From positions 1,915,312 through 1,979,311 of the forward strand of contig NZ_CP152020.1 of NCBI RefSeq assembly GCF_038624605.1: a stretch of 64,000 bases of DNA. The letters are read 5' to 3'. The translations under genes were made by a program, and so were the position numbers. Below the pieces are notes generated by a model. The model saw only the letters and a list, made by a program, of their open reading frames with translations, was not told the DNA's origin and ran no database searches. Source of the DNA: Psychrobacillus sp. FSL K6-4046. Its GTDB lineage: Bacteria; Bacillota; Bacilli; Bacillales_A; Planococcaceae. Within the stretch, counting starts at the first letter, position 1, and each line of letters starts with the position of its first letter. This document shows positions 37,085 through 45,140 of this stretch, in pieces.

Positions 37085-37210
37085 AGAAAAGCGCAAGCGC
37101 CTGTCACTGCCCAGACAGGCAAATGGGAAAATGCGAGGAGGCAGTTCCTCAGCCACCGCAGTATTTTCCTATTTGACCCCGAGGGGCAAGGCGGTGGAGC
37201 TAGACATCAA
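37085..37210. repeat. GC-rich, highly structured intergenic element
   Basis: This segment is clearly richer in G and C than its neighbours and folds densely. It has GCGCAAGCGC; CCTGTC and GACAGG; CAAATGGGAAAAT and ATTTTCCTATTTG; GAGGA and TCCTC; and CCACCGC and GCGGTGG as nested or adjacent arms. It resembles short interspersed repeats that I recall in Bacillaceae genomes (starting GAAAAGCGCAAGCGCC). The copy number in this genome cannot be seen here, and no second copy is in the window. Confidence 0.5.
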
Positions 37211-37246
37211 TTTATTACAGGTTAAGAATTTTATAATTTAAACCAT

Positions 37247-37275
37247 AAAAAAAGACGGGCAGCGAACTACCCATC
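37247..37275 (-). terminator. Terminator of cstA
   Basis: On the minus strand GATGGGTAG and CTGCCCGTC close a TTCG loop (two G-U pairs), followed by TTTTTTT. Confidence 0.88.
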
Positions 37276-37283
37276 TCGTTTGT

Positions 37284-38735
37284 TTAAGGAACTGGTACTC
37301 CCTTTGTTTCCACTAAATCAACTTGTAAGCCTTCTTTTTTATTTTTCTTCGCCTTCATAAAGAAGAGTACAGTAATAATTACCGTAAAGATTAGAGCACC
37401 AATATGTGCTGTTCCGTAAGCTAATCCAAACCCAAGCTTTGCGTCATTTAGTATATAGACTGCTATCATGTCGGTAATAAAAAGTGCAGGAATTAAGCTG
37501 ACATAGTAATTCTTCCCTTTTACCATTAGATACATCGTAGCAATCCATAAAGCTAGTGCAGATGTTCCTTGGTTTGCAAAAGAGAAATATCTCCATAAAA
37601 TATTAAAATCTATTTTCGTTAATAGGAATGAAATTGCAAACAATGGTATCGCGATTGCAAGACGTTTAGTTAATTTTGCTTGATTGATATTTAAATAATC
37701 AGCAATAATCGAACGGGCTGCACGGAATGCTGTGTCCCCTGATGTGATCGGTAGTACAATTACACCTAATACAGCAATTGTTCCACCTACTGCTCCTAGT
37801 AAGGTCATAGATACCTCTTTAACTACTAAAGAAGCAGTACCCTCATTGATTAATCCTTGTAACCCTTGCCCATCGAACATGCTCATTGCAGCAGCAGCCC
37901 AAATCATTGCGATAACTGCTTCGGTAATCATCATTCCGTAAAAAATATACCGTCCCTGACTCTCATTTTGAGTAGTCCTAGAAATAATCGGAGATTGTGT
38001 TGCGTGAAAGCCAGATAAAGCTCCACAAGTAATCGTTAAGAATAGGATTGGGAATATAGGTAGCCCTGCTGGGTGCATATTCGTTAAAGTCAATTCAGGA
38101 ATTGTATAATCAGAGAACATTAATGCTCCGCCAACTCCAAGTGTCCCGATTAATAAAACTGCACCGAAGATTGGGTAAAAGCGACCAATGATTTTGTCAA
38201 TTGGTAATACTGTGGATAAGAAATAATAAATAAAGATAGCTGCAATAATATAACCTAGTGCTATTCTATTATCCAGGAGTGCGCTAAATAAGGAAGCTGG
38301 TGTAGTAACAAACACAGTACCAACTAGTAATAGCAATAAAAGTGCAAAAACATTTACTAAGTGTTTGGAAAACTTTCCTAGGAATTTCCCCGCAAGTTCA
38401 GGAATATGTGCTCCACGGTTCCGAATGGAAATCATGCCTGTTAAATAATCATGTACTGCTCCAGCAAAAATAGCTCCTACGACAATCCAGATAAAGGCAA
38501 CAGGTCCATATAAAGCTCCCATGATCGGTCCGAAGATTGGTCCTGTCCCGGCTATGTTTAGTAATTGTATTAAAGCGTTTTTATTCTTGCTCATAGGTAC
38601 ATAATCTACCCCGTCTTGATTAGCATAGGCGGGTGTCATTCTGTCTTCTTTGGGACCAAATATTTTTTCAATAAACTTCCCGTACGTAAAATAAGCAATC
38701 ACAAGGATCACAATTGCAATTAAAAAGGTAAACAT
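37284..38735 (-). CDS. cstA: Carbon starvation protein CstA family (pyruvate/peptide uptake)
   Basis: This large membrane transporter is linked with peptide or pyruvate uptake when carbon runs short. Its 483 residues form about 13 hydrophobic segments. The N-terminal signature is present: TPAYANQDGVDYVPMSKNKN and NIAGTGPIFGPIMGALYGP, then GAVHDYLTGMISIRNRG. The length fits the shorter Gram-positive CstA type rather than the roughly 600-700-residue enteric one. GAGGGGG precedes ATG 38735. It is a single gene with its own terminator. No clear cre site was seen upstream. Confidence 0.92.
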   Translation of the reverse strand: MFTFLIAIVILVIAYFTYGKFIEKIFGPKEDRMTPAYANQDGVDYVPMSKNKNALIQLLNIAGTGPIFGPIMGALYGPVAFIWIVVGAIFAGAVHDYLTGMISIRNRGAHIPELAGKFLGKFSKHLVNVFALLLLLLVGTVFVTTPASLFSALLDNRIALGYIIAAIFIYYFLSTVLPIDKIIGRFYPIFGAVLLIGTLGVGGALMFSDYTIPELTLTNMHPAGLPIFPILFLTITCGALSGFHATQSPIISRTTQNESQGRYIFYGMMITEAVIAMIWAAAAMSMFDGQGLQGLINEGTASLVVKEVSMTLLGAVGGTIAVLGVIVLPITSGDTAFRAARSIIADYLNINQAKLTKRLAIAIPLFAISFLLTKIDFNILWRYFSFANQGTSALALWIATMYLMVKGKNYYVSLIPALFITDMIAVYILNDAKLGFGLAYGTAHIGALIFTVIITVLFFMKAKKNKKEGLQVDLVETKGVPVP

Positions 38736-39070
38736 GTTTTTCCCCCTCTATAATTATTTTTCAATTTTAAATTTAAAACCTATATTTCTCAGTCGAAACA
38801 TTATTCAAAAATCCTTTTATTATGTAACCGTTTTCTTGTATTTATATTTATCTTCTAAAGTAGTTATTCCTTTTTATATAATTATAATTTCTTATTATCT
38901 AACCCGTGAGGAACTCTGATGAACCCGCAATTTATTAATTATATTGCACACACAATCTCAGAAAAAGATTAATACACTTTATTGATAGATCACTTTCTTG
39001 GCTATGTACGTGACCAAATTATTGAAAAGACAGCATTTCCATTTCACAGCACAAATTAACGTTTAATGTA
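38736..39070. other. Intergenic region with a possible broken mini-gene
   Basis: This region holds the cstA leader. At 38919-39059 lies a 46-codon plus-strand frame (MNPQFINYIAHTISEKD, in-frame TAA at 38970-38972, then YTLLIDHFLGYVRDQIIEKT) after a GAGG site. It looks like coding sequence with one nonsense change, but I do not know the family. Nothing else is recognised. Confidence 0.4.
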
Positions 39071-39298
39071 TTAATGAACGTCTATATTAGGATCACGTTG
39101 ATCTCTATGACGTCTATGAAAAAATCTCCATAAGTAATAGATGATCCAGGCAATAAAAATTATCACTTGTGGAATGTAAGTGTATTTAGGATTAATAAAT
39201 AATAAGGTTATACTGCATGCGACAGCTGTCGGCAATATAATATAAAACCACATCCTAACTTCCTTGTTTTTAAAACTCAAATCAAATCGCTCGCTCAT
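39071..39298 (-). CDS. Small two-helix membrane protein, unknown function
   Basis: The 75 residues begin MSERFDLSFKNKEVRMWFY. Two hydrophobic helices (ILPTAVACSITLLFI and IPQVIIFIAWIIYYLW) follow, and then a very basic tail (RFFHRRHRDQRDPNIDVH). ATG 39298 follows GGTGGGGAG; the upstream in-frame ATG at 39322 lies before that site. It lies 50 bases after the RDD gene on the same strand and may be cotranscribed with it. Confidence 0.65.
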   Translation of the reverse strand: MSERFDLSFKNKEVRMWFYIILPTAVACSITLLFINPKYTYIPQVIIFIAWIIYYLWRFFHRRHRDQRDPNIDVH

Positions 39299-39351
39299 CC
39301 GCTCCCCACCATTTCTCTGCATGTATACTAAGAGAATAAGAAATTAATAAT

Positions 39352-39843
39352 CTAAAGACGTATAGTTTCTCTCTCTCCCGTTAATAATTCCTCTTCAGAT
39401 GAATAATGCATTTTTTTCTTATTACTTGGAACTACTATTGTCCCACCTATTAAATCGTGTATACCTCGCTTGTCTTTGCGAAATATGATCATAAAAAAGC
39501 TTACGACGGTAGTTATACCAAAACTTACAACCCCCAATAAGTACCTGCCGACTAGTTCTCTTAATAGCATATTTTGGAAGGTTACCAGTTCTCCATCTAC
39601 ACGAACTATTTTAATGTTGAGCATTTTCTTGCTAGCGGTATAGCCGCTCCAAACGACTGGGAGAATCGTTAAATATAATGCAAAGATTGCGTCCCAATAT
39701 TTGCTGTCTATAAAACTTCTATCAAAATCACCTTTGACAATGAATGAAATGATAATAGCCAGTAATAAAAAGAGTAAGCTATCCACTAAAAATGCTATAA
39801 TTCTTCTGGGAGCACTTGCTAGGTTAAATAATATTCTTTCCAT
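39352..39843 (-). CDS. RDD-family membrane protein
   Basis: The 163 residues carry three membrane helices and the RDD pattern: RRIIAFLVDSLLFLLL with the Arg and Asp in helix 1, and KKMLNIKIVRVDGELVTFQNMLLREL in the centre. DKRGIHDLIGGTIVV follows near the end. RDD proteins are small integral membrane proteins, some linked to ion exchange, without a settled role. GAAGGAGAG precedes ATG 39843. Confidence 0.88.
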   Translation of the reverse strand: MERILFNLASAPRRIIAFLVDSLLFLLLAIIISFIVKGDFDRSFIDSKYWDAIFALYLTILPVVWSGYTASKKMLNIKIVRVDGELVTFQNMLLRELVGRYLLGVVSFGITTVVSFFMIIFRKDKRGIHDLIGGTIVVPSNKKKMHYSSEEELLTGERETIRL

Positions 39844-40001
39844 AGTTTTTCACTCTCCTTCTCTTCAAGTAATCTTTTATTTAACTCTTTATTCAGACAA
39901 ATACAATATTAATTATACTATGTAAATCTAAATAAACTATTATTTTGTCAGAAAATATAGGAATTACCATATTTATTACACATTTTTTAGGAGTGTATAT
40001 T

Positions 40002-40409
40002 TTGAAGCCAATTATTCATTTACGTATCACGTATTTGGCACTTACTTTGCTCATGATCGTATCTGGACTAGCTTCTAGAAAATATGATTACTTGCTTATA
40101 GAAATCGTAGCCGAAAATGCGGGTGACGCTCTTTGGGCAGCCATGGTGTACTTTGGGGCACGATTCATTTTCGTTACTAAACCACCTCTTCTTTCCTTAT
40201 GCATCAGTTTAATCTTTTGTTTTGGAATTGAATTTAGTCAGTTATATCAAGGTCAGTGGATGAATAGTATTCGAGGAACTACGCTTGGGGCTTTAATATT
40301 TGGAAGTGGATTTTTAATCGAAGATCTTTGGAGATATACATTAGGTGTAGGTATAGCATATTTGTTTGATGCTTTATGGAACAAGTTCCCTAAACAAACC
40401 ACCTCCTAA
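40002..40409 (+). CDS. DUF2809 membrane protein
   Basis: The 135 residues form four helices. SRKYDYLLIEIVAENAGDALWAAMVYFGARF and FCFGIEFSQLYQGQWMNSIRGTTLG are the conserved DUF2809 segments, with acidic and aromatic residues buried in the membrane. It is related in look to VanZ-type proteins, but no activity is known. TTG 40002 follows TAGGAGTG at 39988-39995. The longer frame from 39945 lacks a ribosome site and adds unrelated residues. Confidence 0.8.
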   Translation: MKPIIHLRITYLALTLLMIVSGLASRKYDYLLIEIVAENAGDALWAAMVYFGARFIFVTKPPLLSLCISLIFCFGIEFSQLYQGQWMNSIRGTTLGALIFGSGFLIEDLWRYTLGVGIAYLFDALWNKFPKQTTS

Positions 40410-40422
40410 CTAAATACATTTA

Positions 40423-40890
40423 TTAAAATTGAAATATACTTATATGATAATCATCCTCAGGAAAGTCTCCTAAATAATCTAGGTCACAGCTCATATAAAA
40501 TGACTTAAGCTTGTTATTTCCGGACCAGCAGTCTAAATACATATCTTTTTTGTGTTCCTTAGAAAAAGAACGGCAAAAGTTAATAATGGAGGCACCAAGG
40601 TTTTTACCTTGATATTCAGGTAGAATAGCAATTCTTCCTACATAGAGACTGTTTGGGTTAATATGAAGGCTATTTAGTCGAGGGATAGGCGTTATCATAA
40701 AAGTTCCCACTATCTCATTATCTAGCTCCATCTTAAAGACTAAGCCTTGCTTTATTTCCTCTTCCACAATGGATGATGGCCACGGATAAGACCATTGCTC
40801 AATTCCTTTCCTTAATAGTTTCAGCGTCGTTTTGTCTAGAATATTTATAATGGAAACGAGATCATTTCTTTCAGCCAGTTTCATATTCAT
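40423..40890 (-). CDS. GNAT-family acetyltransferase
   Basis: The 155 residues carry LYVGRIAILPEYQGKNLGASIINFCRSF, which is the acetyl-CoA-binding motif A (Q-G-K-N-L-G variant). CWSGNNKLKSFYMSCDLDYLGDF is the C-terminal motif B. The acceptor is unknown. AAAGGGAGTGATG precedes ATG 40890. A likely minus-strand promoter is TTAACA, 17 bases, TATGCT at about 40917-40945. It is next to a type I toxin locus transcribed towards it. Confidence 0.85.
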   Translation of the reverse strand: MNMKLAERNDLVSIINILDKTTLKLLRKGIEQWSYPWPSSIVEEEIKQGLVFKMELDNEIVGTFMITPIPRLNSLHINPNSLYVGRIAILPEYQGKNLGASIINFCRSFSKEHKKDMYLDCWSGNNKLKSFYMSCDLDYLGDFPEDDYHISIFQF

Positions 40891-40927
40891 TTCATCACTC
40901 CCTTTAGATTGATACTAGCATAAAATA

Positions 40928-40957
40928 TTGGTATACTCGTGTTAAGAAATGTATAAA
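40928..40957 (+). promoter_or_regulatory. Possible promoter of the antitoxin RNA
   Basis: TTGGTA (40928-40933) and TATAAA (40952-40957), 18 bases apart, would start a plus-strand RNA near 40964. Confidence 0.4.
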
Positions 40958-40959
40958 AT

Positions 40960-40995
40960 AAAAAAACCGCTTAGATGTTGGTAGCATCCGAGCGG
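40960..40995 (-). terminator. Terminator of the toxin mRNA
   Basis: On the minus strand CCGCTCGGATG and CATCTAAGCGG form a stem with one or two mismatches, followed by TTTTTTT. The toxin transcript therefore has a long 3' untranslated part. Confidence 0.7.
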
Positions 40996-41084
40996 CAAAA
41001 TAGACTAGTTCCCTTCAATGGGGATTGGCTCTTAAGGCAAAGTAACCCATCCGAGCGCTAACTCACAGGTGGGTTACTTTTTTT
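40964..41084 (+). ncRNA. Predicted antisense RNA (type I antitoxin)
   Basis: A roughly 120-base RNA would run from the promoter at 40928-40957 to the terminator at 41042-41084. It is fully complementary to the 3' part of the toxin mRNA, including the last toxin codons. This convergent 3' overlap is the arrangement of known holin-like or Fst-type toxin loci. It is a prediction from position and signals only. Confidence 0.5.
41042..41084. terminator. Hairpin at the toxin/antitoxin overlap
   Basis: GTAACCCA (41042-41049) and TGGGTTAC (41070-41077) pair perfectly, followed by TTTTTTT on the plus strand. It overlaps the toxin stop codon, and on the minus strand it is only a stem without a long T-run. 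Confidence 0.75.
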
Positions 41085-41169
41085 GTGTCATTGAAAGTGC
41101 CAAAGTAATTAAAGCAATAATTAGCGAACCAAAGCTAATCATAATTACAAGGGATTCAAATACAGTCAA
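41074..41169 (-). CDS. Holin-like type I toxin peptide
   Basis: This 31-residue peptide (TTG 41169 to TAA 41074) has an acidic start (MTVFESLVIM), one membrane helix (ISFGSLIIALITLALSM) and a TQKK tail. That is the pattern of the putative holin-like toxin family: a short helix that damages the membrane when overproduced. A strong GGAGGGAGG site lies about ten bases upstream (41179-41189 region). A possible promoter with TATAAT lies near 41250 on the minus strand. The mRNA continues to about 40960 and is covered by a plus-strand RNA. Confidence 0.8.
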   Translation of the reverse strand: MTVFESLVIMISFGSLIIALITLALSMTQKK

Positions 41170-41292
41170 AAAGGCAGCACCTCCCTCCTGTCTCGCTTTG
41201 CCGTGACATAAGGGATCATTGTGCCAACCACCCATGAGATTACTAATCTATTTGATTTCTATTATATCTCATAACTCTCCCATATATAAACT

Positions 41293-41799
41293 TTAATCCT
41301 TTCCTAATGTAGAGCTTCTTCTTTCTAATAATACGACGTCTCTCCAGACACCGTTTAGCTTACCCATTTGTTTGCGCGTACCGACTGTTTTAAACCCATA
41401 TTTTTTATGTAAGTGAATACTTCCTTCATTTTCTGGAAAGATCATGGATTGAACTGTCCAAAATCCTTGTTCTTCACTTTCTTCGATCAAATGCTTTAAA
41501 AGCTTTCCGCCAATCCCCATGCCGGTCGCGGAACCAGATATATAAATGCTTACTTCAGCAACTCCAGAAAAGGCCTCTCGACTTGAAATTGGGCTTAGGG
41601 CAACCCAGCCTACGACTTGATCCTCCAACACCGCTACATATCTGCAATTGGCTGTATGGCTAGCATCCCATTCCTCCCATGTAGGAGCCTCCGTTTGAAA
41701 GGTTGCGTTTCCGGTTTGAATACCCTCTTTAAAAATCGCGCGCACCTTTTCCCAATCGTTCTCTATCAGTTTCCTGATAGCTATCTCTTTATGAATCAT
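41293..41799 (-). CDS. GNAT acetyltransferase, phosphinothricin acetyltransferase (Pat) type
   Basis: This protein acetylates a small amine, possibly an amino-acid-like herbicide or methionine derivative. The 168 residues show the Pat pattern: IRKLIENDWEKVRAIFKEGIQTGNATFQTEAPTWEEWD, then GWVALSPISSREAFSGVAEVSIYI, GMGIGGKLLKHLIEESE, and NEGSIHLHKKYGFKTVGTRKQMGKLNG. ATG 41799 follows AAGGGA; earlier in-frame ATGs at 41844, 41832 and 41814 lack a good site. It is a single gene upstream of the toxin locus on the same strand. Confidence 0.88.
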   Translation of the reverse strand: MIHKEIAIRKLIENDWEKVRAIFKEGIQTGNATFQTEAPTWEEWDASHTANCRYVAVLEDQVVGWVALSPISSREAFSGVAEVSIYISGSATGMGIGGKLLKHLIEESEEQGFWTVQSMIFPENEGSIHLHKKYGFKTVGTRKQMGKLNGVWRDVVLLERRSSTLGKD

Positions 41800-41880
41800 G
41801 CCTAATCCCTTCATTTCTCCATGTTTTCTCATATTATACGACAAGTAATTATGAGTTTATATATAAATATAATAAAAAAC

Positions 41881-41920
41881 ACTTCTTCAAAGGAGAAATT
41901 CCTTGTAAGAAGTGCTTTTT
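41881..41920. terminator. Terminator of copCD
   Basis: ACTTCTTCAAAGGA (41881-41894) pairs with TCCTTGTAAGAAGT (41900-41913) with a small internal mismatch. T-runs flank both sides, with the better run on the minus strand. Confidence 0.8.
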
Positions 41921-41923
41921 TAG

Positions 41924-43030
41924 TTAATACGCTATTACGCTAAATGAGATGGCAAACAACGCACATAGGACTAATAAGATACTCATAATAAATGAGAATA
42001 TTGGTGGCATTTTTTTGATAAAGGAATAGATGCTAATAGCTAAAAAGGCCATAGCTAGAATACCAAAAGAAATACCTTTGTAATTTGCCACAAGCTCCAC
42101 TGTTAAAGGAACTAAAGAGCCTTCACTAGACGGGAAGATACCGAAGGCTTGTAAAAGTGTTTCATTTCTTAGCAACACATTGTTGTGTGGTGGTTCCTGC
42201 TGGCTCATAGCACCTGTTGCTGCAAAGATAAATAATACAATAACAGATTCTAACCGAGTCCAAGGTCGCGGATCTATATTTTCTTTTACACGTAGCTTTC
42301 TTTTCATCAAAAATCCATTAATGAATGCATAGCCTATTAAGGGAAGGATAAGTAAATGTTTGATCAGAAGGCTTTGACCATAAGGCTGTATCCATGAATT
42401 CGGATATTCCGTGATAGTCATCGAGTATGACATTAACGTAAGACCTGTCACAAAGATAATTGCAAAGCAAAAAACAGCCATTGTATGGAACCAACTTAAA
42501 AAGGCCATCCAATTCTCTTTGTTAATAGAAAACCAAGCTACCATTGTTAAAACACCTATCCAAACGATCACAGTCCCAAAATGGATAAAATGAGTGATAT
42601 AGCCTTGTATACCATAAACAGCGTGTGAGTGAGTAGTCCAGCTCATTGCTGCGACCATCGCAAGCAGTAATCCAATCCCCAAAATAGGATAGGCAGGTGA
42701 ATTTCTATCGTCAAATAAACAAATAAAGACTGCTAGAAAAATGGTGATCACAATCGATACGATCCAAGCCTTACCTATTTCAAACGTCAATAATACTGAT
42801 TCTAATACATAGAGAAAACTGTATTCCTCTAGCAAATAAATCATTATATTGAATACTGGCATAAAGGAAAATACTGCTATACCAGCAACTGCAATTAACT
42901 TTGCCTTTTTAGAAACTACAATTGTTGGCTTTAGATCTTCTGGGATGAGTGAAAATATAAAGCTCCCCATTAACAATGCAAAGCAGGCATATAGAAAGGC
43001 TTCGCTAATGGTTGATAAAAGCATCATCAT
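41924..43030 (-). CDS. copD: CopD-family copper resistance membrane protein
   Basis: This inner-membrane partner of CopC is thought to move copper into the cell. The 368 residues have about nine helices. The copper-type motif THSHAVYGIQGYITHFIHFGTVIVWIGVL (His-rich, near residues 130-160) is the core of the CopD domain, and HNNVLLRN lies in an outer loop. The start ATG 43030 overlaps the copC stop (ATGA), so the two are coupled. Length fits the C-terminal half of Bacillus YcnJ, which fuses CopC and CopD; here they are separate genes. Confidence 0.88.
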   Translation of the reverse strand: MMMLLSTISEAFLYACFALLMGSFIFSLIPEDLKPTIVVSKKAKLIAVAGIAVFSFMPVFNIMIYLLEEYSFLYVLESVLLTFEIGKAWIVSIVITIFLAVFICLFDDRNSPAYPILGIGLLLAMVAAMSWTTHSHAVYGIQGYITHFIHFGTVIVWIGVLTMVAWFSINKENWMAFLSWFHTMAVFCFAIIFVTGLTLMSYSMTITEYPNSWIQPYGQSLLIKHLLILPLIGYAFINGFLMKRKLRVKENIDPRPWTRLESVIVLFIFAATGAMSQQEPPHNNVLLRNETLLQAFGIFPSSEGSLVPLTVELVANYKGISFGILAMAFLAISIYSFIKKMPPIFSFIMSILLVLCALFAISFSVIAY

Positions 43031-43563
43031 TTTTTATTTCGCCCATTTATCACCCAGAAACTAGCAGCTAAAACAATTACTAAACCGATAATCATCCATG
43101 TAAAGAAACCGTTGGAGGATGAGTCACTTTCCACCTCGTTTGTCTCTACGATAGGAGCAGCCTCTTCAACATCAGTCTTAGCTTCTTCAGTTATCTCCGC
43201 TGGATTTTCAACAACAGGAAGATTTACGGTAAATGATAGGTCTCCTTGAATCGGATGTCCATCAGCACCTATGATATTCCATGTTAGTGTATACTCTCCA
43301 TTATCCATACCTTCTACTGTTCCAGTCATTAGATCATCGACAACAACAATGTCTTTTACCGGAATCTCTTTATTATTTGTTCCTTTTATCTTAAAAGAAC
43401 TAGTTTGTTCTATCTTAGTTAAAAAAGTAAGTGTTATTTCTTCTATTGGATCTGTGATTGTACTTCCATCCGAAGGATTTGAGCTTTCTAAACCTGTATG
43501 AGCAAAAGCTTTCCCTCCAAATAGAAATAAACAGATCGCAATTAAGCTTAATATTTTTTTCAT
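43027..43563 (-). CDS. copC: CopC-domain copper-binding protein, membrane-anchored
   Basis: This extracytoplasmic Cu(II)-binding protein probably feeds CopD. A signal peptide ends at FGGKAFA, leaving His as the first mature residue (HTGLESSNPSDG). Together with the later DGHPIQGDLSF (Asp and His) this gives the copper-binding set of CopC. An acidic linker follows (EITEEAKTDVEEAAPIVE), then a C-terminal membrane helix (FTWMIIGLVIVLAASFWVI). ATG 43563 follows GGAGGT; the longer frame to 43668 is rejected because it precedes that site. The protein has 178 residues. Confidence 0.9.
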   Translation of the reverse strand: MKKILSLIAICLFLFGGKAFAHTGLESSNPSDGSTITDPIEEITLTFLTKIEQTSSFKIKGTNNKEIPVKDIVVVDDLMTGTVEGMDNGEYTLTWNIIGADGHPIQGDLSFTVNLPVVENPAEITEEAKTDVEEAAPIVETNEVESDSSSNGFFTWMIIGLVIVLAASFWVINGRNKK

Positions 43564-43715
43564 AAGTTTGACCTCCAAAGTAGTATGTATGCTTAAATAA
43601 ATATAGTGCTCTCTATTACTTATACCACATTCTATAGAATTACGATAAAGATTGAATTTTACAATCAATTTCTCTAATATGGAAGATGTAAACTATTATA
43701 AAGGGAGAGATTCAT

Positions 43716-43940
43716 ATGGCTAAATCACATGCCAAGAAAAAAAGACTTCATCAGCTAAGAACAACTGGAAAAGATGTATCATCGATGAGAAATGACATTG
43801 AATTCAGCACTCATGTTAGAAAAACTAAAACTAAAAAGGAAAAATTGCATCACCTTCATAACAAACATAAAAAGCATTTCCAACAAGGTTTATACCCCGA
43901 TGGAAATGCTTTTTATTATGTTCATGCAGTTGGTATCTGA
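43716..43940 (+). CDS. Small basic protein, YqkK-like, reading through its own terminator
   Basis: The 74-residue product begins MAKSHAKKKRLHQLRTTGKD and is very rich in Lys, His and Arg. It resembles small Bacillus proteins of the YqkK type, which end shortly after a KHKK stretch. AAAGGGAGAG precedes ATG 43716. Here the frame continues past HKKHFQQ into the terminator hairpin (AAAAGCATTTCC and GGAAATGCTTTT), so the last 18 codons are non-coding sequence being read as protein. A natural stop near codon 58-60 may have been lost. Confidence 0.7.
   Translation: MAKSHAKKKRLHQLRTTGKDVSSMRNDIEFSTHVRKTKTKKEKLHHLHNKHKKHFQQGLYPDGNAFYYVHAVGI
43869..43918. terminator. Bidirectional terminator between the basic-protein and MFS genes
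   Basis: AAAAAGCATTTCC (43869-43881) pairs with GGAAATGCTTTTT (43902-43914), with T-runs on both strands. Confidence 0.85.
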
Positions 43941-45124
43941 AACGATAGCTTTCTTTTTTGAATTTGCAACAGAAAAATAGTTGTTAACCCTATACTAAAT
44001 ACACCGAATATGACCATCATGTACGGAAGACCAATTAAATCTAACATGGCACCTGTCGATAACAAAACAATCTGGAACGAAATTCGGTCCAGCATATTTC
44101 GAAAAGAGAAGAATCGACCATGATACTCTTTCGGCACTTGCTTTTGGAAAATGGTTAATGCTGTTGGATAAAAACAACCAATAGAGAAACCAAACAAAGC
44201 AAAGCTTACTAGTGTTAATATTGGGTTTGCAACAAAATACATAGATATCTCAGCAAGACCAATGACAAATACGAAAGTGAAGAGAATAGATTTAGTGCTA
44301 TATCTTTTCCCAATATACTTAATAGCAAGGGTACCAATCATGAAGGCTACACCCTCGACTGCATAAATGACTCCCTTTATAGAAGATGAATCTTGAATCT
44401 CACTAATATTAATGACGATCAAGTTAAAGGAACCTAAAAATAAAACAGGTATTAAGGTTAGGAGTAGTGTAAGCATGACAGGCATATTCCCTTTAAGCAT
44501 AGGAAAAACCTCTTTAAAACCATCTCTTCTAGGTCCATTACTCACTAGCATTTTTTCTTTAGCAGTTTCGTCGATTCGGAGCATAAAAGTAAAAGCAAGA
44601 ATACCTGCATAAGCAATCATTGAAATAATATACAGAGATTGGATGGGCCAGTAAACTAATGCAAGCCCTCCAATTGCAGTACCTGCTACTCTAGCAATAG
44701 TGGAAACATTCATATGCCAACCATTTAACTGAAGTAAATCCTCATCCTTAACAATTAACGGCAGAGTAGCCTGTAAAGCTGGAAAGTAAAAGGATGCGGA
44801 TACCTGCAGACTTATTAGAAATAATAACATCCACCAAATGGATCCTGTAGCAATAGCAACAAACATAAATAACACACTAAATAGTCGACCGATACCAGAA
44901 AGGATTAATACTTTTTTCTTATTGGACTGGTCGATGATTCTACCTGCTAGTGGGCCTACAAGAATTCCTGCAAGTAAACCACTAGCAAGCAGCAAGGACT
45001 TGTGGAAATCAGAGGGGACCTTTTCCTGCATAAATTCCAGGTTTCCTATTATACCGCTCCAAAGTCCTAATCCAGCAACTAATTCCCCTATTAGAACAAT
45101 CCAAACGTTTCTATTTCTCCACAT
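43922..45124 (-). CDS. Major facilitator superfamily transporter
   Basis: This is a 12-helix exporter of the enterobactin/macrolide-efflux-like branch (MFS_3 or related). The 400 residues contain GLLAGILVGPLAGRIIDQSNKKKVLILSG, a form of the MFS loop 2-3 motif. VSTIARVAGTAIGGLALVYWP in helix 5 and GCFYPTALTIFQKQVPKEYHGRFFSFRNMLDR in the second half follow. GAGGG precedes ATG 45124. It follows parC on the same strand after 16 bases, so it may be read from the parEC operon. The substrate is unknown. Confidence 0.9.
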   Translation of the reverse strand: MWRNRNVWIVLIGELVAGLGLWSGIIGNLEFMQEKVPSDFHKSLLLASGLLAGILVGPLAGRIIDQSNKKKVLILSGIGRLFSVLFMFVAIATGSIWWMLLFLISLQVSASFYFPALQATLPLIVKDEDLLQLNGWHMNVSTIARVAGTAIGGLALVYWPIQSLYIISMIAYAGILAFTFMLRIDETAKEKMLVSNGPRRDGFKEVFPMLKGNMPVMLTLLLTLIPVLFLGSFNLIVINISEIQDSSSIKGVIYAVEGVAFMIGTLAIKYIGKRYSTKSILFTFVFVIGLAEISMYFVANPILTLVSFALFGFSIGCFYPTALTIFQKQVPKEYHGRFFSFRNMLDRISFQIVLLSTGAMLDLIGLPYMMVIFGVFSIGLTTIFLLQIQKRKLSFQIPTA

Positions 45125-45140
45125 ATCCTTTTTCCCTCTT

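Noticed and set aside
36752-37225. 157-codon plus-strand frame over helD and the structured repeat
   Set aside because: It is antisense to clear HelD coding and runs into the repeat element.
38734-38919. 61-codon plus-strand frame in the cstA leader
   Set aside because: Tyr/Phe/Ile-rich AT sequence without a ribosome site.
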